NCBI RefSeq assembly: GCF_001590925.1
Contig: NZ_BCTU01000021.1
Span: forward strand, 121,714 to 185,713
DNA from: Serratia plymuthica NBRC 102599
Lineage (GTDB): Bacteria; Pseudomonadota; Gammaproteobacteria; Enterobacterales; Enterobacteriaceae
DNA length: 64,000 nucleotides
Reading direction: 5' to 3'
The position numbers were made by a program, and so were the translations under genes. The notes under the pieces are model-generated. The model had not been told where the DNA came from. It made no database searches and saw nothing but the letters and a program-made list of their open reading frames with translations. How positions within the stretch are numbered: position 1 is the stretch's first letter; every line of letters starts with the position of its first letter. This document shows positions 15,617 to 27,224 of this stretch, in pieces.

Positions 15617-16258
15617 TTAGCCCCGAGTCTGCAGGCGCATTTCGCGCTCGGCTTCGGTCAGGGAGGCCAGGAAGGCATCACGCTCGAACACGCGGGTCAT
15701 GTAGCCTTTCAGCTCTTTGGAGCCTGTACCGCTCAGTTCAATGCCCAACTGCGGCAAACGCCACAACAGCGGTGCCAGGTAGCAATCCACCAGGCTGAAC
15801 TCTTCGCTCATGAAATAAGGCGTCTGACCAAAGATCGGAGCAATCGCCAACAGTTCTTCGCGCAGCTGACGACGGGCTGATTCTGCTTCCTGGCCGTTGC
15901 TCTTCTCGATTTTGTACATCAGCGAGTACCAGTTTTTCTCGATACGCAGCATCATCAGGCGGCTTTCACCACGGGCTACCGGGTAAACCGGCATCAGTGG
16001 CGGGTGCGGGAAGCGCTCATCCAGGTATTCCATGATGATACGGGATTCATACAGGGTCAGCTCGCGATCAACCAGCGTAGGCACCGTTTGGTACGGGTTG
16101 AGGTCAATCAAATCCTGCGGCAGGTTATCCAACTCAACCTGCTCAATCTCGACGCTGACACCTTTCTCCGCCAGTACGATACGTACTTGATGGCTAAAAA
16201 TGTCGGTCGGGCCAGAAAACAGCGTCATTACCGAACGTTTGTTGGCAGCGACAGCCAT
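15617..16258 (-). CDS. sspA: SspA, stringent starvation protein A
   Basis: A 213-residue glutathione-S-transferase-fold protein that binds RNA polymerase and sigma-70. In E. coli it lowers H-NS in stationary phase and supports acid tolerance. The thioredoxin-like N-terminal half has RSVMTLFSGPTDIFSHQVRI, and the helical half has FSLVDCYLAPLLWRLPQLG. The start at 16258 matches E. coli MAVAANKRSVM and follows GGAGG by five bases; an upstream in-frame ATG has no ribosome site. Confidence 0.97.
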   Translation of the reverse strand: MAVAANKRSVMTLFSGPTDIFSHQVRIVLAEKGVSVEIEQVELDNLPQDLIDLNPYQTVPTLVDRELTLYESRIIMEYLDERFPHPPLMPVYPVARGESRLMMLRIEKNWYSLMYKIEKSNGQEAESARRQLREELLAIAPIFGQTPYFMSEEFSLVDCYLAPLLWRLPQLGIELSGTGSKELKGYMTRVFERDAFLASLTEAEREMRLQTRG

Positions 16259-16533
16259 GAAAACCTCCAAGTTTATCTAGAAAATACTGCGAATAGCCAA
16301 CTAACAGGCTGCTATCCTGAATGATCTTGACCGCTAGCCAACAGCACACAGATAAACCTTGGGTCTAAAACAGGACGCGGAGGTAGACTGACGACAGCTG
16401 CATGGCGAACAGGCGCAAAAGTGGATGATAGTTTACCAGATTTTGCTTGTTTTGTGGGGACTCTGCGGTGATTTCGTGTCGAATTGTCTGATATACCACA
16501 GATTTTAGTCGTGAGAAGGTGATTTTCAGGCAT
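16259..16533 (-). promoter_or_regulatory. sspA upstream region
   Basis: This stretch, between the rpsI terminator and sspA, should hold the sspA promoter. A TAAACT hexamer at 16430-16435 is a reasonable -10 element, but no good -35 element sits 16-18 bases from it. No further gene was seen. Confidence 0.35.
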
Positions 16534-16563
16534 AAAAAAACCCGGTGAAGCACCGGGTTTTTG
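16534..16563 (-). terminator. rplM-rpsI intrinsic terminator
   Basis: Read leftward, AAAAACCCGGTG-CTT-CACCGGGTTTTTTT gives a long stem with its own T-run, 30 bases past the rpsI stop. Confidence 0.93.
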
Positions 16564-16593
16564 GCGTAAACTCCACTGCCGAAGCAGTAAAAA

Positions 16594-16989
<396 letters not shown>

Positions 16990-17001
16990 CTATAATCCCG
17001 A

Positions 17002-17496
<495 letters not shown>

Positions 17497-17555
17497 TCAC
17501 ACGACCATACAAGTCCAGCAAACCTACCCCTTCGAATAGCCATTGCCGGCACTAT

Positions 17556-17578
17556 AAAGTTTTTGGGAAAAAAACTTT
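17556..17578 (-). promoter_or_regulatory. Hairpin in the rplM 5' leader
   Basis: A nine-base perfect stem AAAGTTTTT / AAAAACTTT closes a five-base loop about 125 bases before the rplM start and just inside the expected mRNA. It could belong to the structure through which L13 represses its own synthesis; that link is inferred. Confidence 0.4.
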
Positions 17579-17599
17579 GTTGTAACGTGGGGTCGCAAG

Positions 17600-17629
17600 A
17601 TTATAGAGAAGTCGCTCACAAAGATCGAA
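17600..17629 (-). promoter_or_regulatory. rplM-rpsI promoter
   Basis: Read leftward, TTCGAT (17624-17629) and a perfect TATAAT (17600-17605) are 18 bases apart. The -10 is followed by a GC-rich stretch, as in growth-rate-controlled promoters. It predicts a leader of about 160 bases before rplM. Confidence 0.65.
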
Positions 17630-17705
17630 CGCTTTTTGAATGGAAAAGCAATTTATCGCCAGCGAGAGGAAAACGGGGATCCTGGCGGCCAGGCCCCCCG
17701 GACGA

Positions 17706-18833
17706 TCAAGGCAGATGAGGCAGCTTCAGATACTCTTCGCTTTGCATCTCCTGCAGGCGCGACAGGCAGCGTTGATACTCAAACTTCAACCGCTCCCCCT
17801 GGTAGATGTCGAACATCGACGTTTCGGCGGCAATCACCAACTTGACGTGGCGTTCGTAGAATTCGTCCACCAGCGCCAGGAAACGACGGGCGGTGTTCTC
17901 CTTCAATGGCCCCATCACCTGGACATTGTACAGTATTACGCTGTGATACAACCGCGACAGCGCAATATAGTCCAGTTGGCTGCGCGGCTCTTCGCACAGG
18001 GTATGGAAATCCACCGCCAATACCCCATCCACCGCGCGGATCGCTTGCAGCGGCCGGTGATTGACCTGCAGCACCGGCGCCTCCTCTCCTGCCTTCCCCG
18101 CCAGCTTGATGAACATCCGGTCCAGGGTCTCTCGGGTCTGACTGTCGAGCGGCGTCAGGTACAAATGCGCCTGAGTCAGAGTGCGCAAACGGTAATCAAT
18201 GCCGGCATCGACATTCATCACATCGCAGTAGTCGTTAATCAGGGCAATCGCCGGCAGGAAGCGCGCACGTTGCAAGCCGTTGCGGTACAGATCGTCCGGC
18301 GGAATATTGGACGTCGCCACCAGCGTGATGCCGCGAGCAAACAGCGCCTGCAACAGCGTGGCCAGCAGCATCGCGTCGGTGATATCGGAGACGAAGAATT
18401 CGTCAAAACACACTATGTCGGTCTGCGCCTTGAACCCGTCGGCAATCACCTCCAACGGGTTTTCCTGCCCTTGCAGCTCGGTCAGTTCTTCGTGCACGCG
18501 CAGCATAAAACGGTGGAAATGCAGCCGCAGCTTGCGCTCCCCCGGCAGGCTGTGGAAGAACATGTCCATCAGCCAGGTTTTACCTCGTCCGACACCGCCC
18601 CACATGTACAGCCCCTGCACCGGACGAAGGCTGGTCGTTTCAGCGCCCTTGCCCAGCCAGCGGCTTAACCTGCCGCGCAGGCCGTTGGCCGACACGCTTG
18701 CTGCAGGTGCCTGCTGCAATGCCTGATAAATGCCCTCCAGCCGGGTAACCGCCTGGCGTTGAACCTCGTCGGCCTGATATTCCCCCGCATCCAGCGCCTG
18801 CTGGTAGCGTGATAACGGTGATAATGCCTGCAT
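17706..18833 (-). CDS. zapE: ZapE, cell-division AAA ATPase
   Basis: A 375-residue AFG1-family ATPase, same length as E. coli ZapE (YhcM), which binds FtsZ at constriction and is needed for division under heat or low oxygen. Walker A is GGVGRGKTWLMDMFF near residue 80 and Walker B is IVCFDEFFVSD near 140. A sensor motif VATSNIPPDDLY and the arginine-rich FERQVKLV-like end (VDEFYERHVKLVIAAE) follow. It is divergent from zapG and downstream of the rplM promoter region. Confidence 0.96.
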   Translation of the reverse strand: MQALSPLSRYQQALDAGEYQADEVQRQAVTRLEGIYQALQQAPAASVSANGLRGRLSRWLGKGAETTSLRPVQGLYMWGGVGRGKTWLMDMFFHSLPGERKLRLHFHRFMLRVHEELTELQGQENPLEVIADGFKAQTDIVCFDEFFVSDITDAMLLATLLQALFARGITLVATSNIPPDDLYRNGLQRARFLPAIALINDYCDVMNVDAGIDYRLRTLTQAHLYLTPLDSQTRETLDRMFIKLAGKAGEEAPVLQVNHRPLQAIRAVDGVLAVDFHTLCEEPRSQLDYIALSRLYHSVILYNVQVMGPLKENTARRFLALVDEFYERHVKLVIAAETSMFDIYQGERLKFEYQRCLSRLQEMQSEEYLKLPHLP

Positions 18834-19064
18834 CTGTTCGATGTTCCCTTAGAACCCGTAGAAATTATTTAGCAAATTTTCGCGGCATGTTGATGCTGCT
18901 TCGCACCGTTATCGCCACAAATGTCCGCCTCGCGGCGTACTGAAAAACCCTGCAAACGCCAGGTTATGGCTTATCAGGATTCCACTCGGACAAGGTTAAC
19001 GGTTATAGTGGATATTATTAAGTGAAAAATCCCTGCGGAACAACGAAGTCAAAAAGGAGTCATC

Positions 19065-19466
19065 ATGACCTGGGAGTATACGCTGATTGGTTTAGTCGTC
19101 GGCATCGCCATTGGTGCGGTAGCGATGCGTTTTGGTAACCGTAAATTACGTCAACAACAAGTTTTGCAGAACGAGTTGGACAAGAGCAAAACCGAGCTGG
19201 AAGAGTATCGTCAGGAACTGGTCGGCCACTTTGCCCGCAGCGCCGAGCTGTTGGATAACATGGCGCGAGACTATCGCCAGCTGTATCAACACATGGCGAA
19301 AAGCTCCAACAACCTGCTGCCGGATCTGCCGATGCAGGAAAATCCGTTCCGCTATCGCCTGACCGAAGCCGAAGCCGATAACGATCAGGCGCCGGTAGAA
19401 ATGCCTCGCGACTATTCTGAAGGCGCCTCTGGCCTGCTGCGTGGCGAGCGTCCGCGCCGCGACTGA
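19065..19466 (+). CDS. zapG: ZapG (YhcB), inner-membrane envelope-growth protein
   Basis: A 133-residue DUF1043 protein with one N-terminal membrane helix (YTLIGLVVGIAIGAVAMRF), a coiled coil to about residue 90 and a disordered acidic tail. E. coli YhcB links cell division, peptidoglycan synthesis and LPS supply; its loss gives envelope sensitivity. The start has AAGGAG five bases upstream. It is followed by a terminator and lies divergent to zapE. Confidence 0.95.
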   Translation: MTWEYTLIGLVVGIAIGAVAMRFGNRKLRQQQVLQNELDKSKTELEEYRQELVGHFARSAELLDNMARDYRQLYQHMAKSSNNLLPDLPMQENPFRYRLTEAEADNDQAPVEMPRDYSEGASGLLRGERPRRD

Positions 19467-19477
19467 TCCTCACCCTG

Positions 19478-19503
19478 CCCGTGGGCCTGCCCCACGGGTT
19501 TTG
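19478..19503 (+). terminator. zapG intrinsic terminator
   Basis: CCCGTGGG / CCCACGGG, an eight-base perfect stem with a five-base loop, is followed by TTTTGATCTT 12 bases after the zapG stop. Confidence 0.82.
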
Positions 19504-19560
19504 ATCTTGCCCGCTTTATCTCCCCCGCGCCTGAACTATCCTTAACGCTGGTGCTTGAGT

Positions 19561-19588
19561 GAACTTTTCACGCAAATTCACGGTCTTA
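19561..19588 (+). promoter_or_regulatory. Possible sigma-E-like promoter upstream of degQ
   Basis: GAACTT (19561-19566), a 17-base spacer ending CACGG, and TCTTA (19584-19588) resemble sigma-E sites such as rpoH P3. The spacer is one base longer than usual and the -10 is imperfect. E. coli degQ is not known as a sigma-E gene, so this is a weak call. Confidence 0.3.
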
Positions 19589-19659
19589 CCCTTCACTATG
19601 GTATTGCTGCTGCTTTATCATCACTATTTCATCGGCAGGTATTGAGAGAGTTATTATCA

Positions 19660-21030
19660 ATGAAGAAAAAGTCGTTAATTCTTAGTGCATTGGCAATGAG
19701 TATTGGCCTCACGATCACCTCCGTACCGGCAGCCAGCGCCGCATTGCCCGTCGCTGTTCAGGGGCAATCGCTGCCGAGCCTGGCACCGATGCTGGAAAAA
19801 GTTTTGCCCGCAGTGGTGAGCGTGCATGTTGAAGGGACCCAGGTGCAGCGCCAGCAAGTTCCGGAGGAATTCAAACGCTTCTTCGGCCCCGGCGGCCCTG
19901 GGCAGCAACAAAGCTCGCGCCCGTTTGAAGGGCTGGGGTCCGGCGTAATCATCGACGCCGCCAAAGGCTATGTGCTGACCAACAACCACGTCATCAACAA
20001 CGCCGACAAAATCAGCGTACAGCTGAATGACGGCCGCGAAGTGGACGCCAAGCTGGTTGGCCGCGACGAGCAATCCGATATTGCCCTGCTGCAGCTCAGT
20101 GACGTGAAAAACCTGACCGCGATAAAAATGGCGGATTCCGATGCGTTGCGGGTCGGCGATTTCGCCGTTGCCGTCGGCAACCCGTTTGGCCTCGGCCAGA
20201 CCGCCACCTCCGGCATTATCTCAGCCCTGGGTCGTAGCGGCCTGAACCTGGAAGGGCTGGAAAACTTTATCCAGACGGACGCCTCCATCAACCGCGGCAA
20301 CTCCGGCGGCGCGCTGGTTAATCTCAACGGCGAGCTAATAGGCATCAACACGGCTATTCTGGCACCGGGCGGCGGCAACGTCGGCATCGGCTTTGCCATT
20401 CCGAGCAACATGGCGCAGAACCTCAGCCAGCAGTTGATCGAATTCGGCGAGGTGAAACGCGGCCTGCTAGGCATCAAAGGCAGCGAAATGACCGCCGATA
20501 TGGCCAAAGCGTTTAATACCGAAGCCCAGCGCGGCGCTTTCGTCAGTGAAGTGCTGCCGAAATCCGCCGCCGCCAAGGCGGGCATCAAGGCCGGCGACAT
20601 TTTGGTCTCCGTCGACGGCAAACCGGTCAGCAGCTTCGCCGAACTGCGTGCCAAAGTGGGCACTACCGCACCGGGCAAAACCATTAAGGTCGGGCTGCTG
20701 CGCGATGGCAAACCGCAGGAAGTTGCCGTTACGCTGGATAACAGCGAGGGTACCTCCACCAATGCCGAAACGCTTTCACCGGCCCTGCTGGGTGTTTCCC
20801 TCAGCAACGGCACCATTGCCAGCGGTGACAAAGGCGTGAAGATCGATAAGGTGGATAAAGGCTCTACGGCAGCGCAGATTGGGCTGCAGAAAGACGATGT
20901 GATCATTGGCGTCAACCGCCAGCGCGTTGAGGACATCACGACATTGCGCAAAGTATTGGCAGCCAAACCTCCAGTCATGGCGCTGAACATCGTGCGCGGC
21001 ACTGAAACCCTTTATCTGCTGCTGCGTTAA
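19660..21030 (+). CDS. degQ: DegQ, periplasmic serine endoprotease
   Basis: A 456-residue HtrA-family protease and chaperone that degrades misfolded periplasmic proteins. A signal peptide of about 27 residues ends VPAASA. The triad is His110 (TNNHVINNADK), Asp140 (DEQSDIALLQL) and Ser215 (NRGNSGGALVN). Two PDZ domains follow (about 260-350 and 365-455). The protease LA loop is short, as in DegQ rather than DegP. The start at 19660 precedes MKKKSLILSALAMSIGL; the signal peptide would be lost from no alternative. It is followed 89 bases later by degS. Confidence 0.96.
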   Translation: MKKKSLILSALAMSIGLTITSVPAASAALPVAVQGQSLPSLAPMLEKVLPAVVSVHVEGTQVQRQQVPEEFKRFFGPGGPGQQQSSRPFEGLGSGVIIDAAKGYVLTNNHVINNADKISVQLNDGREVDAKLVGRDEQSDIALLQLSDVKNLTAIKMADSDALRVGDFAVAVGNPFGLGQTATSGIISALGRSGLNLEGLENFIQTDASINRGNSGGALVNLNGELIGINTAILAPGGGNVGIGFAIPSNMAQNLSQQLIEFGEVKRGLLGIKGSEMTADMAKAFNTEAQRGAFVSEVLPKSAAAKAGIKAGDILVSVDGKPVSSFAELRAKVGTTAPGKTIKVGLLRDGKPQEVAVTLDNSEGTSTNAETLSPALLGVSLSNGTIASGDKGVKIDKVDKGSTAAQIGLQKDDVIIGVNRQRVEDITTLRKVLAAKPPVMALNIVRGTETLYLLLR

Positions 21031-21119
21031 TTTGTTTAAAAACCGGGCTCAGTGACATACTGCGCCCGGTATTCTCATGTTATCCTCCCTGCATCCTTCA
21101 TCTCACGTACTAAAACTCC

Positions 21120-22178
21120 ATGTTTGCTAAGCTCTTGCGTTCTGTCGTTATTGGTTTAATCGTTGCCGGCCTGCTGCTGGCTGCGCTGCCTGTGCTGCGC
21201 TCTTCCAATACTCTGTTCGCAGAAAAACATGACAATACCCGTGACGAAACGCCGGTCAGCTACAACAAGGCCGTGCGGCGCGCGGCGCCCGCCGTGGTGA
21301 ATATCTACAACCGTAATATGAGCGGCGCCGCCAACGTGCTGTCGCTGGGTTCCGGCGTGATCATGAACGAGCGCGGTTATATTCTGACCAATCGCCACGT
21401 TATCAAGGATGCCCAGCAAATTACCGTCGTGCTGCAGGACGGCCGCCGCTACGAAGCGCTGTTGGTCGGCTCCGATAGCCTGACCGATCTGGCGGTGCTG
21501 AAGATAGATCCGGGCAATCTGCCGGTAATCCCTATCAATAACGCCCGCGCCGCGCACGTGGGCGATGTGGTGCTGGCGATCGGCAATCCCTATAATCTCG
21601 GCCAGACCGTCACTCAGGGGATCCTAAGCGCTACGGGTCGCATCAGTATGAGCACCACCGGTCGTCAGACCTTCCTGCAAACCGATGCCTCGATTAACCG
21701 CGGCAACTCCGGCGGCGCTCTGGTTAACTCACTGGGTGAGTTAATCGGCATCAACACCCTGACCTACGATAAAATCACCGACGGCGAAACACCGGAAGGC
21801 TTGGGGTTCGCCATTCCCATCGAGTTGGCCACCAAGATCATGGACAAATTGATCCGTGATGGCCGCGTTATCCGCGGTTACTTCGGCATTCAGGGCAAAG
21901 AGATTATTCCTTTGCGTTCGTCCAATTCCGGTATCGACCGCCTGCAAGGCATTATCGTAACCGAAATTACGCCGAACGGACCGGCGGGTAACGCCGGCTT
22001 CCATATCAACGACGTCATCACCAACGTAGACAGCAAACCGGCAATATCGGTACTGGAAACCATGGACCAGGTGGCTGAGATCCGCCCGGGCACGGAAATT
22101 CCGGTCATCGTGCTGCGCGACGGCAAACGCATTACGCTGAAGATGACGGTGGGAGAGTTCCCGGAAGACAGCAATTAA
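21120..22178 (+). CDS. degS: DegS, membrane-anchored site-1 protease of the sigma-E pathway
   Basis: A 352-residue HtrA protease held in the inner membrane by an N-terminal helix (SVVIGLIVAGLLLAALPVL). Unfolded porin C-termini bind its single PDZ domain and trigger cleavage of RseA, releasing sigma-E. The triad is His93 (TNRHVIKDAQQ), Asp123 (SLTDLAVLKID) and Ser198 (NRGNSGGALVN). The PDZ domain covers about residues 255-345. It converges on murA, whose terminator overlaps the last bases. Confidence 0.96.
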   Translation: MFAKLLRSVVIGLIVAGLLLAALPVLRSSNTLFAEKHDNTRDETPVSYNKAVRRAAPAVVNIYNRNMSGAANVLSLGSGVIMNERGYILTNRHVIKDAQQITVVLQDGRRYEALLVGSDSLTDLAVLKIDPGNLPVIPINNARAAHVGDVVLAIGNPYNLGQTVTQGILSATGRISMSTTGRQTFLQTDASINRGNSGGALVNSLGELIGINTLTYDKITDGETPEGLGFAIPIELATKIMDKLIRDGRVIRGYFGIQGKEIIPLRSSNSGIDRLQGIIVTEITPNGPAGNAGFHINDVITNVDSKPAISVLETMDQVAEIRPGTEIPVIVLRDGKRITLKMTVGEFPEDSN

Positions 22179-22207
22179 AAAGGGCCCGGCCAAAGTGAGC
22201 CGGACCC
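22176..22207 (-). terminator. Candidate murA terminator
   Basis: Read leftward, GGGTCCGGC and GCCGGGCCC pair through one G-U wobble across an eight-base loop and are followed by TTTTTAATTG. It overlaps the degS stop codon. Confidence 0.65.
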
Positions 22208-22252
22208 TCAACGCAGCGTTTCCGCCGGGGCGTCGCCCCGGCATCTGACAAA

Positions 22253-23530
<1,278 letters not shown>

Positions 23531-23566
23531 CTAATCTGAAGCTGCCCGCCCGGAGGGCAAACAGCC

Positions 23567-23821
23567 TTAAAATCCGTTGAGTTTGCGGTCTCGCTGCCAC
23601 TCTTCAGGGGTGTACGCCTTGATCGATAAGGCATGAATTCGGTTGTCCGCAATGTATTCCATCAGCGGTGCGTAGACCGTCTGTTGTTTCTTGACGCGGC
23701 TCATGGCGGCAAACAGCTCGCCGACCACGATCACCTGAAAGTGGCTGCCATCGCCCGTGACATGTGCTTCATCCAGCGCCAATGCTTGCATCAGCACGTC
23801 TTTAATCTCGTTATTTTCCAT
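23567..23821 (-). CDS. ibaG: IbaG, BolA-family protein
   Basis: An 84-residue BolA-like protein, same length as E. coli IbaG (YrbA), linked to acid stress and iron-sulfur work with monothiol glutaredoxin. The helix-turn-helix-like core [21 protein letters not shown] and the end RDRKLNGF are conserved; His and Cys ligands are those of the IbaG rather than BolA branch. The start at [10 protein letters not shown] is chosen by family match although its ribosome site is weak. It precedes murA and follows the mla terminator. Confidence 0.93.
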   Translation of the reverse strand: MENNEIKDVLMQALALDEAHVTGDGSHFQVIVVGELFAAMSRVKKQQTVYAPLMEYIADNRIHALSIKAYTPEEWQRDRKLNGF

Positions 23822-23894
23822 AGTATCCAGTTCTGCAGCAAAAGGATCATAATCAGCCTGACATCTTAGTGGAATACGACGTTTTCTTAAACTA

Positions 23895-23926
23895 AAGAAA
23901 AAGCCCCTGTGCAACAGGGGCTTTCT
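23895..23926 (-). terminator. mla operon terminator
   Basis: Read leftward, GAAAGCCCCTGT-TGC-ACAGGGGCTTTTTC gives a strong stem and T-run between mlaB and ibaG. It separates mlaFEDCB from ibaG-murA, so ibaG probably has its own promoter. Confidence 0.88.
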
Positions 23927-23961
23927 GGGGAATGACCGTATTCAGCCAGCTGAAAATATCG

Positions 23962-24264
23962 CTAACCAGCGGTATCGACAGGCATTATTGCTTGCAGGTT
24001 GTACAACGCGATCAGCGTTTTCAAGCGATCGGTGGCGCCGGAAATTTTTAATTCAACGCCGAGCTGACGCTGCTGCTCACGCAAATGCACCAACAGCGCC
24101 AACCCGGAAGAGTCCACGCGCTGCAGTTGCGAGACGTCGAGAGCGGTTTTATCCGCCAGCAACGTTTCCCGCTGTTCCCACAGCGGCAGCAGCGTTTCCC
24201 GGTCCAGCTCGCCGCGCAGGATCAGGGTCTGCTGCTGCGATTCAAAGCTGAGTGCGGCCGACAT
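23962..24264 (-). CDS. mlaB: MlaB, STAS-domain subunit of the Mla transporter
   Basis: A 100-residue cytoplasmic STAS protein that binds MlaF and is needed for assembly and activity of the MlaFEDB ABC complex. The STAS core LDVSQLQRVDSSGLALLVHL contains the conserved Ser near residue 52. The start codon overlaps the mlaC stop by one base. It is the last gene of the operon. Confidence 0.95.
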   Translation of the reverse strand: MSAALSFESQQQTLILRGELDRETLLPLWEQRETLLADKTALDVSQLQRVDSSGLALLVHLREQQRQLGVELKISGATDRLKTLIALYNLQAIMPVDTAG

Positions 24265-24893
24265 CAGTTTTTCTGATCCAGCGTGATAGGCCGCTGCGCA
24301 GCCGCTTGCAGCTGTTTGGTCAGACCGTCAATACCCTGAGTACGCAGGGTAGACGCCCACTCGTTCTGCTTGGTGGTGATCATGCTGACGCCTTCGGCGA
24401 TCATGTCATACGCCTGCCAGTAGCCGGTTTTGCTGTTTTTACGCCATTGGAAATCCAGACGTACCGGTGGACGGCCATCTTTATCGATGATGGTCACGCG
24501 GATGGCGACGATGTCGGCGTTACCCAGCGGCTGCTCAGGGGCGATCTGGTAGGTCTGACCGTGATACATCGCCAGCGCCTGGCCATAAGCCTGCTCCAGA
24601 TAGGCCTGGAATGCGGTGAAATAGGCCTCACGCTGCGCCGGCGTCGCTTCTTTGTAATAACGGCCCAGCACCAGCGCACCGGCATACTTGACCTGTACAA
24701 ACGGCATCAGCTCCTGATGCACCACCGAACGCAGGTAGTTAGGGTCCTGCTTGATTTTTGGCTGCTCGGTTTTCAGCCGGGTGAAGGTCTTCTCAGCCGC
24801 ATCTTGCATCAGGCTGTACGGGTTGGTTTGATCGACCGCATTCGCCAGCGGCGCAACCACCAGCAGGGCCACCATAAGTAAACGTTTAAACAT
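24264..24893 (-). CDS. mlaC: MlaC, periplasmic phospholipid carrier
   Basis: A 209-residue periplasmic protein that ferries phospholipid between MlaA in the outer membrane and MlaD in the inner membrane, keeping lipid asymmetry. A signal peptide ends PLANA (residue 19). The family motifs [38 protein letters not shown] and [20 protein letters not shown] are present. Fourteen bases separate it from mlaD. Confidence 0.97.
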   Translation of the reverse strand: MFKRLLMVALLVVAPLANAVDQTNPYSLMQDAAEKTFTRLKTEQPKIKQDPNYLRSVVHQELMPFVQVKYAGALVLGRYYKEATPAQREAYFTAFQAYLEQAYGQALAMYHGQTYQIAPEQPLGNADIVAIRVTIIDKDGRPPVRLDFQWRKNSKTGYWQAYDMIAEGVSMITTKQNEWASTLRTQGIDGLTKQLQAAAQRPITLDQKN

Positions 24894-24907
24894 GCAGGTT
24901 TCCTCTC

Positions 24908-25459
24908 TTAATGACTTGGGGCGACAGATTGCGGCGCAGTACCGGCAGCCGGCTCAGCGGCCGCGTCTCCCGGTTTGGCTGCATTGTCCTGGCCGCCGCT
25001 TTTATACAGGAACTGGCCGATCAGATCTTCCAGAACCATGGCTGATTTGGTGTCCTGAATGGTACCGCCGTCCTTCAGAATGGTGGTGCCCATATCAGGA
25101 TCTTCAAAACCGACGTTCAGCGCCAGATACTGCTCCCCCAGCAAGCCGGAGGTGCGGATCGCCAGCGAGCTGGTGTCCGGGATCTGGTTAAATTTGTCCT
25201 GAATATCCAGGGCTACTCGCGGCGTATAGGTCTTAGGATCGAGCGAGATATCGGCCACACGGCCAATCACCACGCCACCGATTTTCACCGGCGAGCGCGC
25301 TTTCAGGCCGCCGATATTATCGAAGGTCGCATAGATGCGGTACGTCGGCTCATTACCGATCGACTTAATGTTTGCTACCTGCAGGCAGAGAAAGACGATG
25401 GCGCACAGCGCAATCAGCATAAACGCCCCAACCCAAATTTCACTCTTCTTCGTTTGCAT
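24908..25459 (-). CDS. mlaD: MlaD, MCE-domain substrate-binding subunit
   Basis: A 183-residue inner-membrane protein with one N-terminal helix ([17 protein letters not shown]) and an MCE domain (about 40-120: [36 protein letters not shown]). Six copies form the periplasmic ring of MlaFEDB through which lipid passes. The tail is Ala/Pro-rich and disordered. The start at [11 protein letters not shown] matches E. coli length; a preceding in-frame start has no homologue. Confidence 0.97.
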   Translation of the reverse strand: MQTKKSEIWVGAFMLIALCAIVFLCLQVANIKSIGNEPTYRIYATFDNIGGLKARSPVKIGGVVIGRVADISLDPKTYTPRVALDIQDKFNQIPDTSSLAIRTSGLLGEQYLALNVGFEDPDMGTTILKDGGTIQDTKSAMVLEDLIGQFLYKSGGQDNAAKPGDAAAEPAAGTAPQSVAPSH

Positions 25460-25463
25460 CGAA

Positions 25464-26246
25464 TCAATTCCCAAACATCAGTGCTGTCAGCACGAAATCC
25501 AATCCCAACACCGCCAGCGACGAATGTACCACGGTACGCGTCGTTGCCCGGCTAATCCCTTCAGAGGTCGGTACCGCATCATACCCGTTGAAAATGGCAA
25601 TCCAGGTCACGGTGATGGCGAATACCACGCTCTTGAGCAGGCAGTTGAGCAAGTCTTTTCTCCACTCCACTGCGCCCTGCATCGCCGACCAGAAGAAGCC
25701 GCTGTCGATGCCCTTCCAATCTACGCCGACTATCGAACCACCCCAGATGCCCACCGCGACGAAGATAATCGTCAGCAGAGGCATGCTGATCAAGCCGGCC
25801 CAAAAGCGTGGCGCGACAATCCGTCGCAGCGGATCGACGGCCATCATTTCCAGGCTGGAAATTTGTTCGGTCGCCTTCATCAAGCCGATTTCCGCCGTCA
25901 ACGCGGAACCGGCGCGGCCGGCAAACAGCAAAGCGGTAACCACCGGCCCCAGTTCACGCAGCAGCGACAACGCCACCATCATGCCCAGGCTGGCCTCGGC
26001 GCTGTAAGTCGTCAGTACCAGATAGCCTTGCAGCCCCAGCACCATGCCGATAAACAGCCCGGAAACCATGATGATCAGCAACGATTGCACACCCACGCTG
26101 TGCATTTGCTTTAGCAACAACGGCCACTGTTTACGCGGCTCCGGACGCCCGACCAGCGCGTTGAACAACATCAACCCCGCGCGCCCAAAGCTGGCGCTGG
26201 TATTGATGCCACGGCGCCCTAACGACGCTAACGCCTGTAATAACAT
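25464..26246 (-). CDS. mlaE: MlaE, permease of the Mla phospholipid transporter
   Basis: A 260-residue integral membrane permease, identical in length to E. coli. It forms the dimeric core of MlaFEDB. Hydrophobic helices cover most of the protein; the conserved [26 protein letters not shown] and [17 protein letters not shown] motifs form the coupling surface to MlaF. It sits four bases from both mlaF and mlaD. Confidence 0.97.
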   Translation of the reverse strand: MLLQALASLGRRGINTSASFGRAGLMLFNALVGRPEPRKQWPLLLKQMHSVGVQSLLIIMVSGLFIGMVLGLQGYLVLTTYSAEASLGMMVALSLLRELGPVVTALLFAGRAGSALTAEIGLMKATEQISSLEMMAVDPLRRIVAPRFWAGLISMPLLTIIFVAVGIWGGSIVGVDWKGIDSGFFWSAMQGAVEWRKDLLNCLLKSVVFAITVTWIAIFNGYDAVPTSEGISRATTRTVVHSSLAVLGLDFVLTALMFGN

Positions 26247-26250
26247 GAGC

Positions 26251-27066
26251 TTATTTACTCCCTAAGCCTAACAGCTCGGCCTGGTAATCCCCGGCCGGAT
26301 AACGGAAGGGTACCGGCCCATCGGCAATACCATCCAGGAACTGGCGCACGCGCGCATCAGGATTGTTCTGTAATTGTGGCGTCGTCCCTTCGGCAATCAC
26401 CCGGTGATCGGCCACGATATACGCGTAGTCGGCGATGCTCAGCACTTCCGGCACATCGTGCGAAACCACGATGCAGGTGATGCCCAGCGCATGATTCAGC
26501 TCATCGATCAACTTCACCAATACGCCCATGGTGATCGGATCCTGACCGACGAAAGGCTCATCGAACATGATCAGTTCCGGGTCGAGCGCTATCGCCCGCG
26601 CCAACGCGGCACGCCGCGCCATGCCGCCGGACAGTTCATTGGGCATCAGTTCAGCCGCGCCGCGCAAGCCGACCGCTTCCAGCTTCATCATCACCGTGCT
26701 GCGCAATATCGGTTCCGGCAAACGGCTGTGCTCACGCAGCGGGTAGGCCACGTTTTCAAACACCGTAAGATCGGTGAACAGCGCGCCGGACTGGAACAGC
26801 ATGCTCATTTTCTTGCGTGCTTCATACAACTGATGGCGGGATAACGCGGGAATGTTATCGCCGTCGAACCAGATCTCGCCGCGGTCCGGTGCGAGTTGGC
26901 CGCCAATCAGGCGCAGCAGCGTGGTTTTACCAATACCGGACGGCCCCATGATCGCCGTGACCTTGCCACGGGGAACCGTCAGGTTGATGTCTTCGAATAT
27001 CAGTCGATCGCCGCGCGAGAAACTCATGTCGCGCACTTCGACCAGATTCTCTGCATTTTGGTGCAT
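26251..27066 (-). CDS. mlaF: MlaF, ATPase of the Mla phospholipid transporter
   Basis: A 271-residue ABC ATPase. Walker A is [12 protein letters not shown], the signature is [14 protein letters not shown], Walker B is [13 protein letters not shown] and the switch His is in VVSHDVPEV. The C-terminal extension that wraps the partner MlaF and contacts MlaB is present ([19 protein letters not shown]). The ATG at 27066 with AAGGA nine bases upstream fits the E. coli N-terminus; an in-frame ATG eight codons earlier is the alternative. First gene of mlaFEDCB. Confidence 0.96.
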   Translation of the reverse strand: MHQNAENLVEVRDMSFSRGDRLIFEDINLTVPRGKVTAIMGPSGIGKTTLLRLIGGQLAPDRGEIWFDGDNIPALSRHQLYEARKKMSMLFQSGALFTDLTVFENVAYPLREHSRLPEPILRSTVMMKLEAVGLRGAAELMPNELSGGMARRAALARAIALDPELIMFDEPFVGQDPITMGVLVKLIDELNHALGITCIVVSHDVPEVLSIADYAYIVADHRVIAEGTTPQLQNNPDARVRQFLDGIADGPVPFRYPAGDYQAELLGLGSK

Positions 27067-27196
27067 GTTAATGGATCCTTTACGGCTCATTTTTGCCAAA
27101 TCTACCCACGATGTTAAAGCAACGGACGCAACGCGTCTCATCTTTACAAAAACTTACCGGTATTTCGCTACCAATGGTGCGCTAAGGCTGCACCTG

Positions 27197-27224
27197 ATTT
27201 TACTTTTACGCGCCACCCGGTCAA
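27197..27224 (-). promoter_or_regulatory. Candidate mlaFEDCB promoter
   Basis: Read leftward, TTGACC (27219-27224) and TAAAAT (27197-27202) are 16 bases apart, about 130 bases before mlaF. The surrounding divergent mlaF-yrbG interval (27067-27379) holds no gene; a short AGCCGA / TCGGCT hairpin near 27322 is the only other structure seen. Confidence 0.5.

Noticed and set aside
21042..21070. ACCGGGC / GCCCGGT inverted repeat after degQ as terminator
   Set aside because: The loop is long and no T-run follows; degQ and degS may be partly co-transcribed.
22224..22242. Perfect GCCGGGGC-GTC-GCCCCGGC palindrome between degS and murA
   Set aside because: The loop is only three bases and no T-run follows on either strand; a better terminator lies at 22176-22207.
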